Assembly: GCF_026343115.1 (NCBI RefSeq)
Contig: NZ_JAPEMC010000001.1
Coordinates: forward strand, 3,348,001 to 3,412,000
Direction: 5' to 3'
Source of the DNA: Streptomyces sp. NBC_00102
GTDB taxonomy: Bacteria > Actinomycetota > Actinomycetes > Streptomycetales > Streptomycetaceae
Length of the DNA: 64,000 nucleotides
Below, piece by piece: positions 49,936 through 58,627 of the stretch. The translations under genes were made by a program, and so were the position numbers. Below the pieces are notes generated by a model. That model saw nothing but the letters and a program-made list of their open reading frames with translations, was not told the DNA's origin and made no database searches. Position 1 is the stretch's first letter; each line of letters begins with the position of its first letter.

Positions 49936-51192
49936 TCAGCCGACCGCGATGCGGATCTTCTGGTCCGTCTCCAGGCAGCGGGCTTCGGCCTCGGCGGCGT
50001 CCGCGCCGCTGGAGAGCGCGTATCCGGAGCTGCAGTCCGCGAGGGTGTTGAGTACCGGGACGACGTCGCCGGGGTTCCTGGCGACCACGGCACCCGTCTC
50101 CAGGTCGCGCAGTTCGGCGAGGAGCGGCAGGTAGACACCGTCCAGTTCGCCGGGTGCCAGGCGGCGCACGACCGCCGGGTTGTCCTCCGCCACCGTGACG
50201 GAGGCGACCACGCCGGGGTCGGGCCGGAAGAACCTGATGGCCGCCCCGCCCACCGGCTCGGGCGGTTCGGCGGGCAGTTCCTCGATGCCGAGCGGCACGG
50301 TGAGCATCATGCGGGCGAGGTCGGGTCCGAAGGCGCGGCGGACCAGTTCCGGGATGGCGTGGCCGCCCAGCCGGGCGTGCGACTCCAGGACCCTGGGGCC
50401 CTGGGGCGTCAGCACGAACTCGCTGTGCGAGGGGCCCTCGGTGAGGCCCACCGCGTCCAGCAGCCGGGCGGTCAGGGAACGCAGTTCGGGCAGCCAGGGC
50501 TGTGCGAGCCGACTGGGCGTGCTGACGGCCCATTCCACGTACCGCTCGTTGACCTGGTACTCGGAGTAGCCGATGGGCAGGTGCCGGCCCGCGTGCGAGA
50601 AGGACTCGACGCTGATCACCGGCCCGTCGAGGTACTCCTCGGCGAGGGCCTCGGAGAAGCCCGCCGCGGTCATCTCCCGGAAGGCCTTGGCCGTCTCCAC
50701 GGCGTCCTCGGCCCGGTGGATGTGCCGGCTCGCCGCACCGTCCACCGGCTTGAGGACGAGCGGCGCCCCGAGGGACCGCTGGAACTCCTCGGCCTCCTCG
50801 GCACTGCGGACCACCCGGTGCCGCACCGGGCTCAGACCGTGCCGGTCCAGGGCCGCGCGGGTGAGCGCCTTGTCCTTCAGGGTCCTCGCCGTGGTGGCGC
50901 CGACGCCGGGCAGCCCGAGGGCGTCCGTGACGTACCCGGCGCAGATCCCGGCGGGCTCCGAGGTGGTGAGGACGCGGTCGAAGGGGCGTTCCTCGTGCAG
51001 CGGCCGCAGTACGGCGAGGACGGCGGGGCCGTCGGTGATGGGCGCGTGGACGATGCGTTCGCAGTGCTCCGCGACGGACGGCTCGTACAGGCCCTCCTCG
51101 TGGACGAGCACCACGTCGATGCCCAGCTCCTTGGCGCCGGCGACGGGGGCGGGGCGCCCGCCGATCCAGGCCACCCGGAAGGGACGTGTCAT
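49936..51192 (-). CDS. ATP-grasp ligase C (paralogue of ligase A)
   Basis: 418 residues with the ATP-grasp layout of amino-acid and dipeptide ligases: an N-terminal pre-ATP-grasp domain (IGGRPAPVAGAKELGIDVVL), then TLKDKALTRAALDRHGL, the ATP-binding lysine region LVLKPVDGAASRHIHR, and the metal/ATP motif GPSHSEFVLTPQGPRVLESHARLG with the catalytic Glu/Asn-type positions. These enzymes join a carboxylate to an amine through an acyl phosphate. It is clearly a duplicate of the gene at 54272-55519, and one 97-base stretch is almost identical at DNA level. Start ATG with AAGGAG upstream. The substrates are unknown; the product probably contains an amide bond. Confidence 0.87.
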   Translation of the reverse strand: MTRPFRVAWIGGRPAPVAGAKELGIDVVLVHEEGLYEPSVAEHCERIVHAPITDGPAVLAVLRPLHEERPFDRVLTTSEPAGICAGYVTDALGLPGVGATTARTLKDKALTRAALDRHGLSPVRHRVVRSAEEAEEFQRSLGAPLVLKPVDGAASRHIHRAEDAVETAKAFREMTAAGFSEALAEEYLDGPVISVESFSHAGRHLPIGYSEYQVNERYVEWAVSTPSRLAQPWLPELRSLTARLLDAVGLTEGPSHSEFVLTPQGPRVLESHARLGGHAIPELVRRAFGPDLARMMLTVPLGIEELPAEPPEPVGGAAIRFFRPDPGVVASVTVAEDNPAVVRRLAPGELDGVYLPLLAELRDLETGAVVARNPGDVVPVLNTLADCSSGYALSSGADAAEAEARCLETDQKIRIAVG

Positions 51193-51218
51193 GCGGGTCT
51201 CCTTGTGCTGGTTCTCGG

Positions 51219-52250
51219 TCAGGCCAGGTCGAGGGTGTCGGCGAGGAGCCGCGCCACCACGTCGTTGCCGTGGTCGGTGTAGTGGGCGCGGTCCACGTAG
51301 AGCCACTCGTCCTCGGTGACGGCCGCGGCGAGGACCGGGTTGAGGTCGACGAAGCCGATGTCCCGCTTCTCGCAGCCGGCCCGCAGCCGGTCCGCGAATT
51401 CCCGGCTGACCTCGGGCGTCGAGATGTTGCCGTACAGCGCTTCCCAGGTGCCGAGCTTGGAGATGCGGTCGATCTCGTCGAACAGCAGCTGCTCCTGCGG
51501 GGCGTGCCGGTCGCGCAGCCACAGCGCCATGGGCTGGAGCACGTACGTGAGGCGGGCCTCGGGGCCGGCGAGGAGGCGCCAGGTGTCGAGGTGGCGGAGG
51601 GTGAGGTCGGCCGCGGCGGCGACGACCGCGGGGACGTCGCGGCTCACCTCGTCGTGGGTGGAGATGGTGCGGCGGCGCGGGGTTTTGCGGCCGAGGCGGC
51701 GGGCGGCCTTGCGGTTGGCCTCGCGCAGTTCCTCCATCGCGTCGAAGTACTCGCCGCAGAACCAGAACGCGCCGTGGTCGCCCTGCTGCCACTCCGGGAG
51801 CCGCCCGACCGTGAGGTCGTTGAGGCCGGAGAAGACGACCACCTCGTCGATCTCGGGGACGAGGTGGCGGTGGAGCATGAAGAGCAGGATCTCCTGCGTC
51901 GAGTTGTAGCAGCGGCCGCCGAAGTTGAGCCAGGGGCGGGACGGCGCGTGCTCCGTCCACAGGCGGGAGGCGAGGGTGGTCGCGTCGCTGGTGGAGCCGA
52001 TGCCGAGCACGGTGGAGCTGCCGGACAGGATGCGTACCGGTCCGGCGGGGACGTGCCCGCCGGCCGAGGCGGTCTGCCCGTCGGGGCCGTGGGTCAGGCG
52101 GAATCCGGCGCGGTCGGTGTTGATGACGTCCGAGCGGTAGTCGGCCTGGTGGAAGTACATGAGGTACGGCAGGTAGCGCGCCTCGCCGCGGTCGTCGAAG
52201 CGGGCGTACTCCTGGAGTTGCGGCGTCAGTTCGTCGCGGTGCAGTGTCAT
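51219..52250 (-). CDS. SGNH/GDSL-family hydrolase or acyltransferase
   Basis: 343 residues. SGNH blocks are visible: block I ILSGSSTVLG (Ser78 or Ser79 as nucleophile), block II NFGG (about 109-112), block III GLND (142-145) and block V DRAHY (Asp320, His323). Family members hydrolyse or transfer acyl groups. Similar SGNH proteins are found next to NodU-type carbamoyltransferases and SxtJ in other bacteria, and this cluster also has those two. It may act on the carbamoylated or acylated intermediate, or release the product. Start ATG at 52250 (an upstream in-frame start would overlap the LysE gene). No signal peptide, so cytoplasmic. Confidence 0.75.
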   Translation of the reverse strand: MTLHRDELTPQLQEYARFDDRGEARYLPYLMYFHQADYRSDVINTDRAGFRLTHGPDGQTASAGGHVPAGPVRILSGSSTVLGIGSTSDATTLASRLWTEHAPSRPWLNFGGRCYNSTQEILLFMLHRHLVPEIDEVVVFSGLNDLTVGRLPEWQQGDHGAFWFCGEYFDAMEELREANRKAARRLGRKTPRRRTISTHDEVSRDVPAVVAAAADLTLRHLDTWRLLAGPEARLTYVLQPMALWLRDRHAPQEQLLFDEIDRISKLGTWEALYGNISTPEVSREFADRLRAGCEKRDIGFVDLNPVLAAAVTEDEWLYVDRAHYTDHGNDVVARLLADTLDLA

Positions 52251-52288
52251 GGGGCGGGTGATCCTGTCCGGGAGATACGGGGAGTGGG

Positions 52289-52912
52289 TCAGGTGGTGGC
52301 GACACGCGCGGCGATGGCGGCGAGCATGCCGCCCATCGCGTACCGCTGGATCCGCAGCCACTTGGGCCGCTTGCCGAGGAAGTCCGCGATCGTGCCGGCG
52401 CTGATGGCGATGAGGCCGTTGACGGTCACCGCGATGCTGATCTGCGTGAGCCCGAGCAGCAGGCTCTGCAGTGCGACGGGGCCGTGGCCGGGCCGGACGA
52501 ACTGCGGCAGGACGGAGATGTAGAGGATGGCGATCTTGGGGTTGAGCAGGTTGGTGACGAGCCCCATCGTGAAGAGCTTCAGCGGCGGGTCCGGCGGGAG
52601 GTCCTGCGGGGTGAACGCGGAGCGCCCGCCTGGCTTGAGCGCCCCCCAGGCCAGGTAGGCGAGGTAGGCGGCGCCGGCCAGCTTGATCGTGGTGTAGAGC
52701 GCCGGGACGAGCGTGAAGAGCGTGGCGATGCCGACGACGGCGGCGAGCAGGTAGACGAAGAACCCGACCGCGACGCCCGCCAGGGACATCAGACCCGCAC
52801 GGCGGCCCTGGATGATCGAACGGGACACCAGGTACATCATGTTGGGCCCCGGTGTGAGGACCAGGCCGAGCGCGACGAGCGCCATGCCGATGAAGGACGA
52901 GAGGCTGACCAT
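52289..52912 (-). CDS. LysE/RhtB-family amino-acid exporter
   Basis: 207 residues with about six hydrophobic helices and the LysE/RhtB signature LVLTPGPNMMYLVSRSI (TPGPN at 20-24) plus NLLNPKIAILYISVLPQF. The family exports amino acids and derivatives. Its place between two ligase genes, as part of the leftward operon, suggests export of an amino-acid-like product or of a toxic precursor. ATG at 52912 with AAGGAAAC upstream; the gap to the next gene upstream is only 22 bases. A second exporter (MFS) is also encoded in the cluster. Confidence 0.88.
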   Translation of the reverse strand: MVSLSSFIGMALVALGLVLTPGPNMMYLVSRSIIQGRRAGLMSLAGVAVGFFVYLLAAVVGIATLFTLVPALYTTIKLAGAAYLAYLAWGALKPGGRSAFTPQDLPPDPPLKLFTMGLVTNLLNPKIAILYISVLPQFVRPGHGPVALQSLLLGLTQISIAVTVNGLIAISAGTIADFLGKRPKWLRIQRYAMGGMLAAIAARVATT

Positions 52913-52934
52913 GGGTTTCCTTGTCGCGGGGGGT

Positions 52935-54191
52935 TCAGCGGTCCAGGCCGCAGGCCGACCGGGGCGGGGAGTGGGGCACGCAGACCATCGAGGTCTCGCG
53001 CGCGGCGGTCTCGACGGCCGTGCGCACCTCCTGGCTGGTGGCGCCCTGGAAGCGCATGCGGATGCCGACGTGTTCGTAGCCGCCGACCTTGGGCAGTACG
53101 TCCCCGGCGGCCGGCACGACATGGGTGTACGGGCCTCCGTCCCCGGGCAGCGGCACCGAGGCGGCGACCACCTTGCAGGGCGGCGGTACCGGTGACGGTA
53201 CGAGCAGCCAGCCGCCGACCTGCCAGTTCTCGGGGGTCTCCAGGCCGGGCCGGTTCCCCAGCTGGACGTCGGCGGCGGCGGCCGCCAGGTCGAGGCCGTG
53301 CACCTCGCGCCAGACGAACGGGATCTCCGCACCGCCCACGCGCCAGCCGACCTCCAGGAACGTCAGCCGGACCGAGCCGTCCTCCTCGGTGCCGACGAAC
53401 ACCTCCAGGTGGAACACCCACGGCTGCCGGCCGCCCAGCGCCCGGCCGACGGAAGCGGTGAACTCCCCTATCGGCCCGAGCACGTCCGGATCGTCCTCCT
53501 CGATCGAGCCGAGGACGGCCCCGTCGGTGAAGTCGACGCAGGTGTTGAGGTAGCGGGAGGCGCGCCAGGGGCCCAGTTCCGTACCGGTCCAGACGCCGTC
53601 CACGTGGTAGATCGCGTCCTCGACGTACTCCTGGACCACCCGGCTCTCGGCGGGAGCCGCCTCCAGCTTCGGCAGGTCCTCCGGGGACTCCAGGCGCATG
53701 ACGCCCCGGCTCGCGGTCCCCCGGCGGGGCTTCACCACGACGGGCCAGCCGTGGGTCTGCGTGAACTCCTTGACCGCGGCGGAGTCCGGGGCGTCGGCGA
53801 AGGCCGGGGTGCGGACACCGGCGGCGTGCACCACCTCCGCCATGATCAGCTTGTCCCGGAACGGGGCCAGGTCGTGGTAGCTCTGCCCGGGGCAGCCGAG
53901 CTGGCCGCGCAGCAGGGCCGCGGTCTCCAGGTCGCCCTCGTTGAGCGCCATCACCAGGTCGGGGGCGCCGAAGCGGACCGACAGGGTGGACACCGCCTCC
54001 AGCACGGCGGGCAGGTCGTCGGTGGCGCGGACGGTGACGGTGCCGGCCGCGCCCACCGGGATGGACTCCCGGGCCAGGGCCGTCGTCACGTAGGTGACGC
54101 GGTGGATGCGGTGGTCGATGTAGTCCTCGTAGCGGGCGTAGTGGTCACGCCAGCGGTGGAGCACCACGACGTGCTGGCTGCGGATGGTCAT
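52935..54191 (-). CDS. ATP-grasp ligase B (divergent)
   Basis: 418 residues, also an ATP-grasp enzyme but not closely related to the other two. It starts SQHVVVLHRWRDHYARYEDYIDH. The ATP-grasp core includes FRDKLIMAEVVHAAGVRTPAF, then WPVVVKPRRGTASRGV (ATP-lysine) and LTFLEVGWRVGGAEIPF, which corresponds to the metal-ligand ExNxRxGG motif of carnosine-synthase-like (CARNS1/BtrJ-type) ligases. It probably makes a second amide or peptide bond. Start ATG with no strong ribosome site. It lies 80 bases after ligase A and 22 bases before the LysE gene. Substrates unknown. Confidence 0.85.
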   Translation of the reverse strand: MTIRSQHVVVLHRWRDHYARYEDYIDHRIHRVTYVTTALARESIPVGAAGTVTVRATDDLPAVLEAVSTLSVRFGAPDLVMALNEGDLETAALLRGQLGCPGQSYHDLAPFRDKLIMAEVVHAAGVRTPAFADAPDSAAVKEFTQTHGWPVVVKPRRGTASRGVMRLESPEDLPKLEAAPAESRVVQEYVEDAIYHVDGVWTGTELGPWRASRYLNTCVDFTDGAVLGSIEEDDPDVLGPIGEFTASVGRALGGRQPWVFHLEVFVGTEEDGSVRLTFLEVGWRVGGAEIPFVWREVHGLDLAAAAADVQLGNRPGLETPENWQVGGWLLVPSPVPPPCKVVAASVPLPGDGGPYTHVVPAAGDVLPKVGGYEHVGIRMRFQGATSQEVRTAVETAARETSMVCVPHSPPRSACGLDR

Positions 54192-54271
54192 CGCGGATCA
54201 GATCCGTTCTTCGGTGTCGGGGCCGGTGCCGGGGCCGCCGAGTGGACGGCCCCGGCACCGGGGGGTGCAGG

Positions 54272-55519
54272 TCAGCCGATGTGGAAGCGGACCCGGGTGT
54301 TGACGTCCTCGCACTTGGCGACGGCGTCGTCCGCGTCGCGGCCGGATGCGATGACGTAGCCGGAGACGCAGTCGGCGACGGTCAGCAGCGGGGGAATCTC
54401 CTCGCCGGGGTTCTTGGCGACGAAGGCGGCGACGTCCTGGTCCGCGAACTCGTCCAGGTGGGGGAGGAAGACCAGCGGGACCACGCCGGCAGGCTTGCGA
54501 CGGATCTCGATGTCGAGGTCGTCGGCGAGCTGCACCTCGGTGACCACGCCGGGCTCCGGGGTGAAGAAGCGGACCGCGGCGCCGCCGATCGGCTCGGGGG
54601 AGGTCTCCGGGAGCGTGTCGATGCCGAGCGGCACCGTCATGAACCAGCGGTTGAGGTCGCACCCGAAAGCGCGCCGCACCAGTTCCGGGGCCCCGCTGCC
54701 GGCCAGCCGGGCGTGCGACTCCAGGACCCGGGGGCCCTGGGGCGTCAGCACGAACTCGCTGTGCGAGGGGCCCTCGGTCAGGCCCACCGCGTCCAGCAGC
54801 TGCACGGTGAGCGTGCGCAGCGCGTCCAGGTGCGGTACGGCGTAGCGACTGGGGGTGCTCACCTCCCACTCGACGTACCGGTCGTTCATCCGGTACTCGG
54901 AGTAGCCGATGGGGACGTGGCGGCCGGCGTAGGAGAAGGAGTCGACCGAGACGACCGGTCCGGTCAGGAACTCCTCGGCGATGATGCCGGTGATGCCGTC
55001 GGCGTCGAGCCGTGTCCACGCCTCGGCGGCTTCCCCGGCGTTCGCGGCGAGGTGGATGTGGAGGCTGGCGACGCCGTCCACCGGCTTGAGGACGATGTCG
55101 CCGCCGACCTCGTCGGCGAAGGCGGCGGCCGCCTCGGGGCTGCTCACCATGGTGTAGCGGACCGGGCTGATGCCGTGCTTGTCGAGCAGTTCGCGGGTGA
55201 GTGCCTTGTCCTTCAGCGCGCGGGCGGTCGCCTCGCTGACACCGGGCAGGCCGAGCGCGTCGACGACGTAGCCGGTCGACTCGGCCGCGGGCTCGGTGGT
55301 GGTGAGCACCCGGTCGAAGGGGCGCTCCGCGTGCAGGGGCCGGAGGGCGGCGAGGATGGCCGGTCCGTCGTTGATCGGCACATGGACGATGCGCTCGCAG
55401 TGCTCCGCGATCGACGGGTCGTAGGCACCCTCCTCGTGGACGAGGACGACGTCGATGCCGAGTTCCTTGGCACCGGTAATGGGCGCGGGACGGCCACCGA
55501 TCACAGCTATGCGGTACAT
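54272..55519 (-). CDS. ATP-grasp ligase A
   Basis: 415 residues with the same plan as ligase C. It begins MYRIAVIGGRPAPITGAKEL, carries TARALKDKALTRELLDKHGI, the ATP-binding DIVLKPVDGVASLHIH and the GPSHSEFVLTPQGPRVLE motif. It is likely to ligate an amino acid or related acid. Having two paralogues with a divergent third argues for sequential ligation steps. Start ATG at 55519 with AAGGAG upstream. The gap to the dioxygenase stop is 42 bases. Confidence 0.87.
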   Translation of the reverse strand: MYRIAVIGGRPAPITGAKELGIDVVLVHEEGAYDPSIAEHCERIVHVPINDGPAILAALRPLHAERPFDRVLTTTEPAAESTGYVVDALGLPGVSEATARALKDKALTRELLDKHGISPVRYTMVSSPEAAAAFADEVGGDIVLKPVDGVASLHIHLAANAGEAAEAWTRLDADGITGIIAEEFLTGPVVSVDSFSYAGRHVPIGYSEYRMNDRYVEWEVSTPSRYAVPHLDALRTLTVQLLDAVGLTEGPSHSEFVLTPQGPRVLESHARLAGSGAPELVRRAFGCDLNRWFMTVPLGIDTLPETSPEPIGGAAVRFFTPEPGVVTEVQLADDLDIEIRRKPAGVVPLVFLPHLDEFADQDVAAFVAKNPGEEIPPLLTVADCVSGYVIASGRDADDAVAKCEDVNTRVRFHIG

Positions 55520-55561
55520 GGTGCGGGTCTCCTTGGGGTGTGGGTCGGTGCGGGGGTGCGG

Positions 55562-56563
55562 TCAGCTCGCGTAGCAGCGGCGCAGCCAGCGGGCGGTGGC
55601 CGCGGGACCGGGTTCAAAGGCGCGGCGGCGGTGCAGCACGCGGTAGTTGTCGAAGATGAGGAAGTCGCCGGAGGCCAGGGTGATGTCGGTCGAGGGGACC
55701 CTGGAGAGCGCGTCGGAGAACTGGGTCAGGCCGCCGGCGGCGTGCGGCGACAGGCCCCGGGCGGTGCCGCGGTCGTAGCGCACCTGGTGCTGTCCGCTCG
55801 GGTCACGCTCGAATATCGGTATCTCGTCGAGCAGTTGGGGCGAGGCGTCGAAGTCGTTGGAGTCGGGGGCGCCCACCGCGAAGTGGGGCTGCTCCAGCCG
55901 GCGCAGCTGCTCGGGCGAGAGTGCCTCCACGGCGTCCTCGACGGCCGTGATCTCGGTGGGCACCCGCTCCTCGTTGCGGACCGTGTAGAAGGTCAGGTAC
56001 TGCGGCACGAAGCGGCGCGGGTCGCTGCCGCCGGTGCCGAACGGCAGGTGCGGGTTGTCCGTGTGCCAGAAGAACTCGGAGTCCGCTCCCCAGGAGCTGG
56101 TGGTCCCGGCGGCGGCCGGGTTGGGCACCACGTTGCGGATCAGCCGGCCGTGGTTCTCGTAGGAGACCGCGAACGGGGTCACGCCGAGCAGTTGGATGAG
56201 CCCGAAGTGCAGGGCGTTGACCACGCTGAGGGACGGTTCGTCGCCGAATCCGCTCACCGGGGTGGGCCCGAACTCCTGTACGGGGAGGTTGCCGAGGACC
56301 AGTGCGTGGCATCCGGTCGCGGGGAACAGGCGGAGCGAGTCCAGGAGTTGTCCCGGCAGGTGGCTGCGGAGCACGTAGGCGCCGATGTGGGCCAGCACGG
56401 CCTCGTCGTCGTCGGAGTCGAGCACCGACTCGACGAGCCGCGCGGTGAGCTCCTTCAGCACGAGGTCACGGGTGCCGTCGTCCAGCCGGAGGCGGACCAG
56501 TCGCAGGCGGCTCGGAGCGGCCGGCGTGGTGGCGTCGTCGTCCTGTCGTACGGGGGGCGCCAT
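55562..56563 (-). CDS. TauD/clavaminate-synthase-like Fe(II)/2-oxoglutarate dioxygenase
   Basis: 333 residues. The iron-binding HxD motif is FFWHTDNP (His167, Asp169); the distal His is in YRVLHRRRAF (about His311), and a basic segment ARWLRR near 325 can bind 2-oxoglutarate. It resembles clavaminate-synthase and asparagine/arginine-hydroxylase-type enzymes, which hydroxylate free or tethered amino acids. In this operon it probably hydroxylates the backbone at a position that may then be carbamoylated. Start ATG at 56563, 3 bases after the small SxtJ-like ORF stop (coupled). Confidence 0.87.
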   Translation of the reverse strand: MAPPVRQDDDATTPAAPSRLRLVRLRLDDGTRDLVLKELTARLVESVLDSDDDEAVLAHIGAYVLRSHLPGQLLDSLRLFPATGCHALVLGNLPVQEFGPTPVSGFGDEPSLSVVNALHFGLIQLLGVTPFAVSYENHGRLIRNVVPNPAAAGTTSSWGADSEFFWHTDNPHLPFGTGGSDPRRFVPQYLTFYTVRNEERVPTEITAVEDAVEALSPEQLRRLEQPHFAVGAPDSNDFDASPQLLDEIPIFERDPSGQHQVRYDRGTARGLSPHAAGGLTQFSDALSRVPSTDITLASGDFLIFDNYRVLHRRRAFEPGPAATARWLRRCYAS

Positions 56564-56566
56564 CGG

Positions 56567-56710
56567 TCACCTCCCTCCCTGGGACGTGACCCAGTAGGTC
56601 GCCGCCGAGCGGTCGAAGCGCCGGGTCATGGGGTCGCGGACGAGCCGCTGCACCCCGCCGATCGGTACGACGAACAGGTGGTAGAGCAGGAACAACAGGG
56701 GCTTCTTCAT
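56567..56710 (-). CDS. 47-residue SxtJ-tail-like membrane peptide
   Basis: A short ORF, too small for most gene finders. It begins KKPLLFLLYHLFVVPIG (one hydrophobic helix), followed by GVQRLVRDPMTRRFDRSAATYWV. The arrangement of a helix, a P-I-G turn, a DP motif, a basic FD-S stretch and YW is the C-terminal pattern of SxtJ-family proteins, which accompany NodU-type carbamoyltransferases. Full SxtJ is about 120-140 residues; here only the tail remains. It is 3 bases from the dioxygenase and 68 from the carbamoyltransferase. Start ATG at 56710. Function unknown; probably helps or docks the carbamoyltransferase. Confidence 0.62.
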   Translation of the reverse strand: MKKPLLFLLYHLFVVPIGGVQRLVRDPMTRRFDRSAATYWVTSQGGR

Positions 56711-56778
56711 GGGAACGGCGTCTTTCTCGCGGTTCGGTGCGGATGGGTCGGGACGGTGCTTCGGTGCATCGGCGCGTC

Positions 56779-58614
56779 TCAGTCGAGCGGGATCTCCTCG
56801 CGCCAGTCCACGGCCTCCTGCCACTTCGGCTGGTCGGTCTTGGTGAGCCAGAAGTTGCCGAGGGCGAGGTGGTCGATGTCGGTGCGCATGAAGCACGTGT
56901 AGGCGTCGCGGGGCGAGGTGACGATGGGCTCTCCCCGCACGTTGAAGCTGGTGTTGACGAGCACCGGGCAGCCGGTGGCGGCCTTGAACGCGGTCAGCAG
57001 CCGGTGGTAGGGCGCGTTGTTGTGCTCGGAGACGGTCTGCACCCGCGCGGAGGAGTCGACGTGGGTGACGGCCGGAATGGTGGAGCGCCGCACCTTGAGC
57101 AGGTCGAGGCCGCTCGCCCCGCCCGCGTCGACGTCCATCAGCCGCTGGGATTCCGCGACCGGCGCGACCACGAGCATGTACGGGCTCTCCTGGCCGAGGG
57201 CGAAGTAGTCCTTGGCGTCCTCCGTGAGGACGGAGGGTGCGAACGGCCGGAAGGACTCGCGGAACTTGATCTTGAGGTTCATCGCCGACTGCATCCGCGG
57301 TGAGCGCGGGTCGCCGAGGATGGACCGGGCGCCCAGCGCGCGTGGACCGAACTCCATGCGTCCCTGGAACCAGCCGACGATCTTCTCGTCGGCCAGCACC
57401 CCGGCCGCGCGGTCCGCGATGCCCTGCGGGGTCAGCCGCTCGTGCGGGATCCCCTCGGCCTCCAGGTACGCGGCTATCTCCTCGTCCCCGAAGCCGGGAC
57501 CGAGCAGTGAGCCGGACATCCCGTCCCGGCCCGTGCCGAGGTGCGCGCGCGGCGTGCCGGCGCCGTGCGCGACGGCGAGAGCGGCACCGAGGGCGCCTCC
57601 CGCGTCACCGGCGGCCGGCTGGATCCACACCTCGTCGAAGACGCCTTCCCGGATGATCCGGCCGTTGGCCACGCAGTTCAGCGCGACGCCGCCCGCCAGG
57701 CAGAGCCGGGTTTCGCCGGTCAGCTCGCGCGCGCTCTTCGCCAGCCGCACCACCACGTCCTCGGTGACCTTCTGCACGGAGGAGGCGAGGTCGAACTCCC
57801 GCTGGGTGAGCTCGCCCTCGGGGGTCCGCCGGGGTCCGCCGAACAACTGCTCGAAGCCGCGCCCGGTCATCACCTGCCCGCGGAGGTACTCGAAGTAGCG
57901 CATGTCCAGGCGGAACGAGCCGTCGTCCTTGATGTCGATCAGCCGCTCGCGGATGACCTGCTCGTACCGGGGCTCGCCGTAGGGCGCGAGGCCCATGAGC
58001 TTGTACTCGCCCGAGTCGACCTTGAAGCCGCAGAAGTAGGTGAACGCCGAGTACAGCAGCCCGAGCGAGTGCGGGAAACGGATTTCGGAGAGGGGGTCGA
58101 GGCTGGTGCCCCGCCCGTGCCACAGCGTCGTGGTCGCCCACTCGCCGACGCCGTCGATGCACAGCACCGCGGCGGACTCGTAGGGGCTGGGGAAGAAGGC
58201 GGAGGCCGCGTGCGACTCGTGGTGGCGGTGCACCCGGATCTCCGGGACGCGTCCGAGGCCCAGTCGCTCCAGGCTCTCGCCCACCGTGCGGACGGTGTGG
58301 CGCTTGCGCGAGACCCACTCGGGCAGCGACTGCGCGAACGACTCGAAGCCGCGGGGGCCCGCCGCCGCGAACGTGGTCAGGACGCGGCGGTACTTGAGCG
58401 CCGGGTCCTCGTAGTAGGCGACGGCGGAGACGTCGTCGAGGGTGGCGCCGGCCTGCTCCAGGCAGTAGGCGGCCGCCCGGGCGGGAAAGGCGGGGTCGTG
58501 GCGGACGCGGCTGAAACGCTCCTCCTGCGCCGCGGCGATGGGGACGCCGTCGGCGACGAGTGCGGCCGCGCTGTCGTGGTAGTAGGCCGAGAGGCCCAGA
58601 ACCAGCTCGGTCAT
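56779..58614 (-). CDS. NodU/CmcH-type carbamoyltransferase
   Basis: 611 residues. The N-terminal kinase-fold domain begins MTELVLGLSAYYHDSAAALV and carries HRHHESHAASAFF (His131-His135 region), the metal/ATP-binding motif of TobZ-like O-carbamoyltransferases. It also has PHSLGLLYSAFTYF and EYKLMGLAPYGEP. The C-terminal YrdC-like part contains FQGRMEFGPRALGARSIL and NTSFNVRGEPIV. It uses carbamoyl phosphate and ATP to carbamoylate a hydroxyl. The cluster supplies a hydroxylase just downstream. ATG at 58614 with TAGGAGC upstream; the gap to the preceding HDO gene is 13 bases. The acceptor is unknown. Confidence 0.92.
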   Translation of the reverse strand: MTELVLGLSAYYHDSAAALVADGVPIAAAQEERFSRVRHDPAFPARAAAYCLEQAGATLDDVSAVAYYEDPALKYRRVLTTFAAAGPRGFESFAQSLPEWVSRKRHTVRTVGESLERLGLGRVPEIRVHRHHESHAASAFFPSPYESAAVLCIDGVGEWATTTLWHGRGTSLDPLSEIRFPHSLGLLYSAFTYFCGFKVDSGEYKLMGLAPYGEPRYEQVIRERLIDIKDDGSFRLDMRYFEYLRGQVMTGRGFEQLFGGPRRTPEGELTQREFDLASSVQKVTEDVVVRLAKSARELTGETRLCLAGGVALNCVANGRIIREGVFDEVWIQPAAGDAGGALGAALAVAHGAGTPRAHLGTGRDGMSGSLLGPGFGDEEIAAYLEAEGIPHERLTPQGIADRAAGVLADEKIVGWFQGRMEFGPRALGARSILGDPRSPRMQSAMNLKIKFRESFRPFAPSVLTEDAKDYFALGQESPYMLVVAPVAESQRLMDVDAGGASGLDLLKVRRSTIPAVTHVDSSARVQTVSEHNNAPYHRLLTAFKAATGCPVLVNTSFNVRGEPIVTSPRDAYTCFMRTDIDHLALGNFWLTKTDQPKWQEAVDWREEIPLD

Positions 58615-58627
58615 GGGGATGCAGCTC

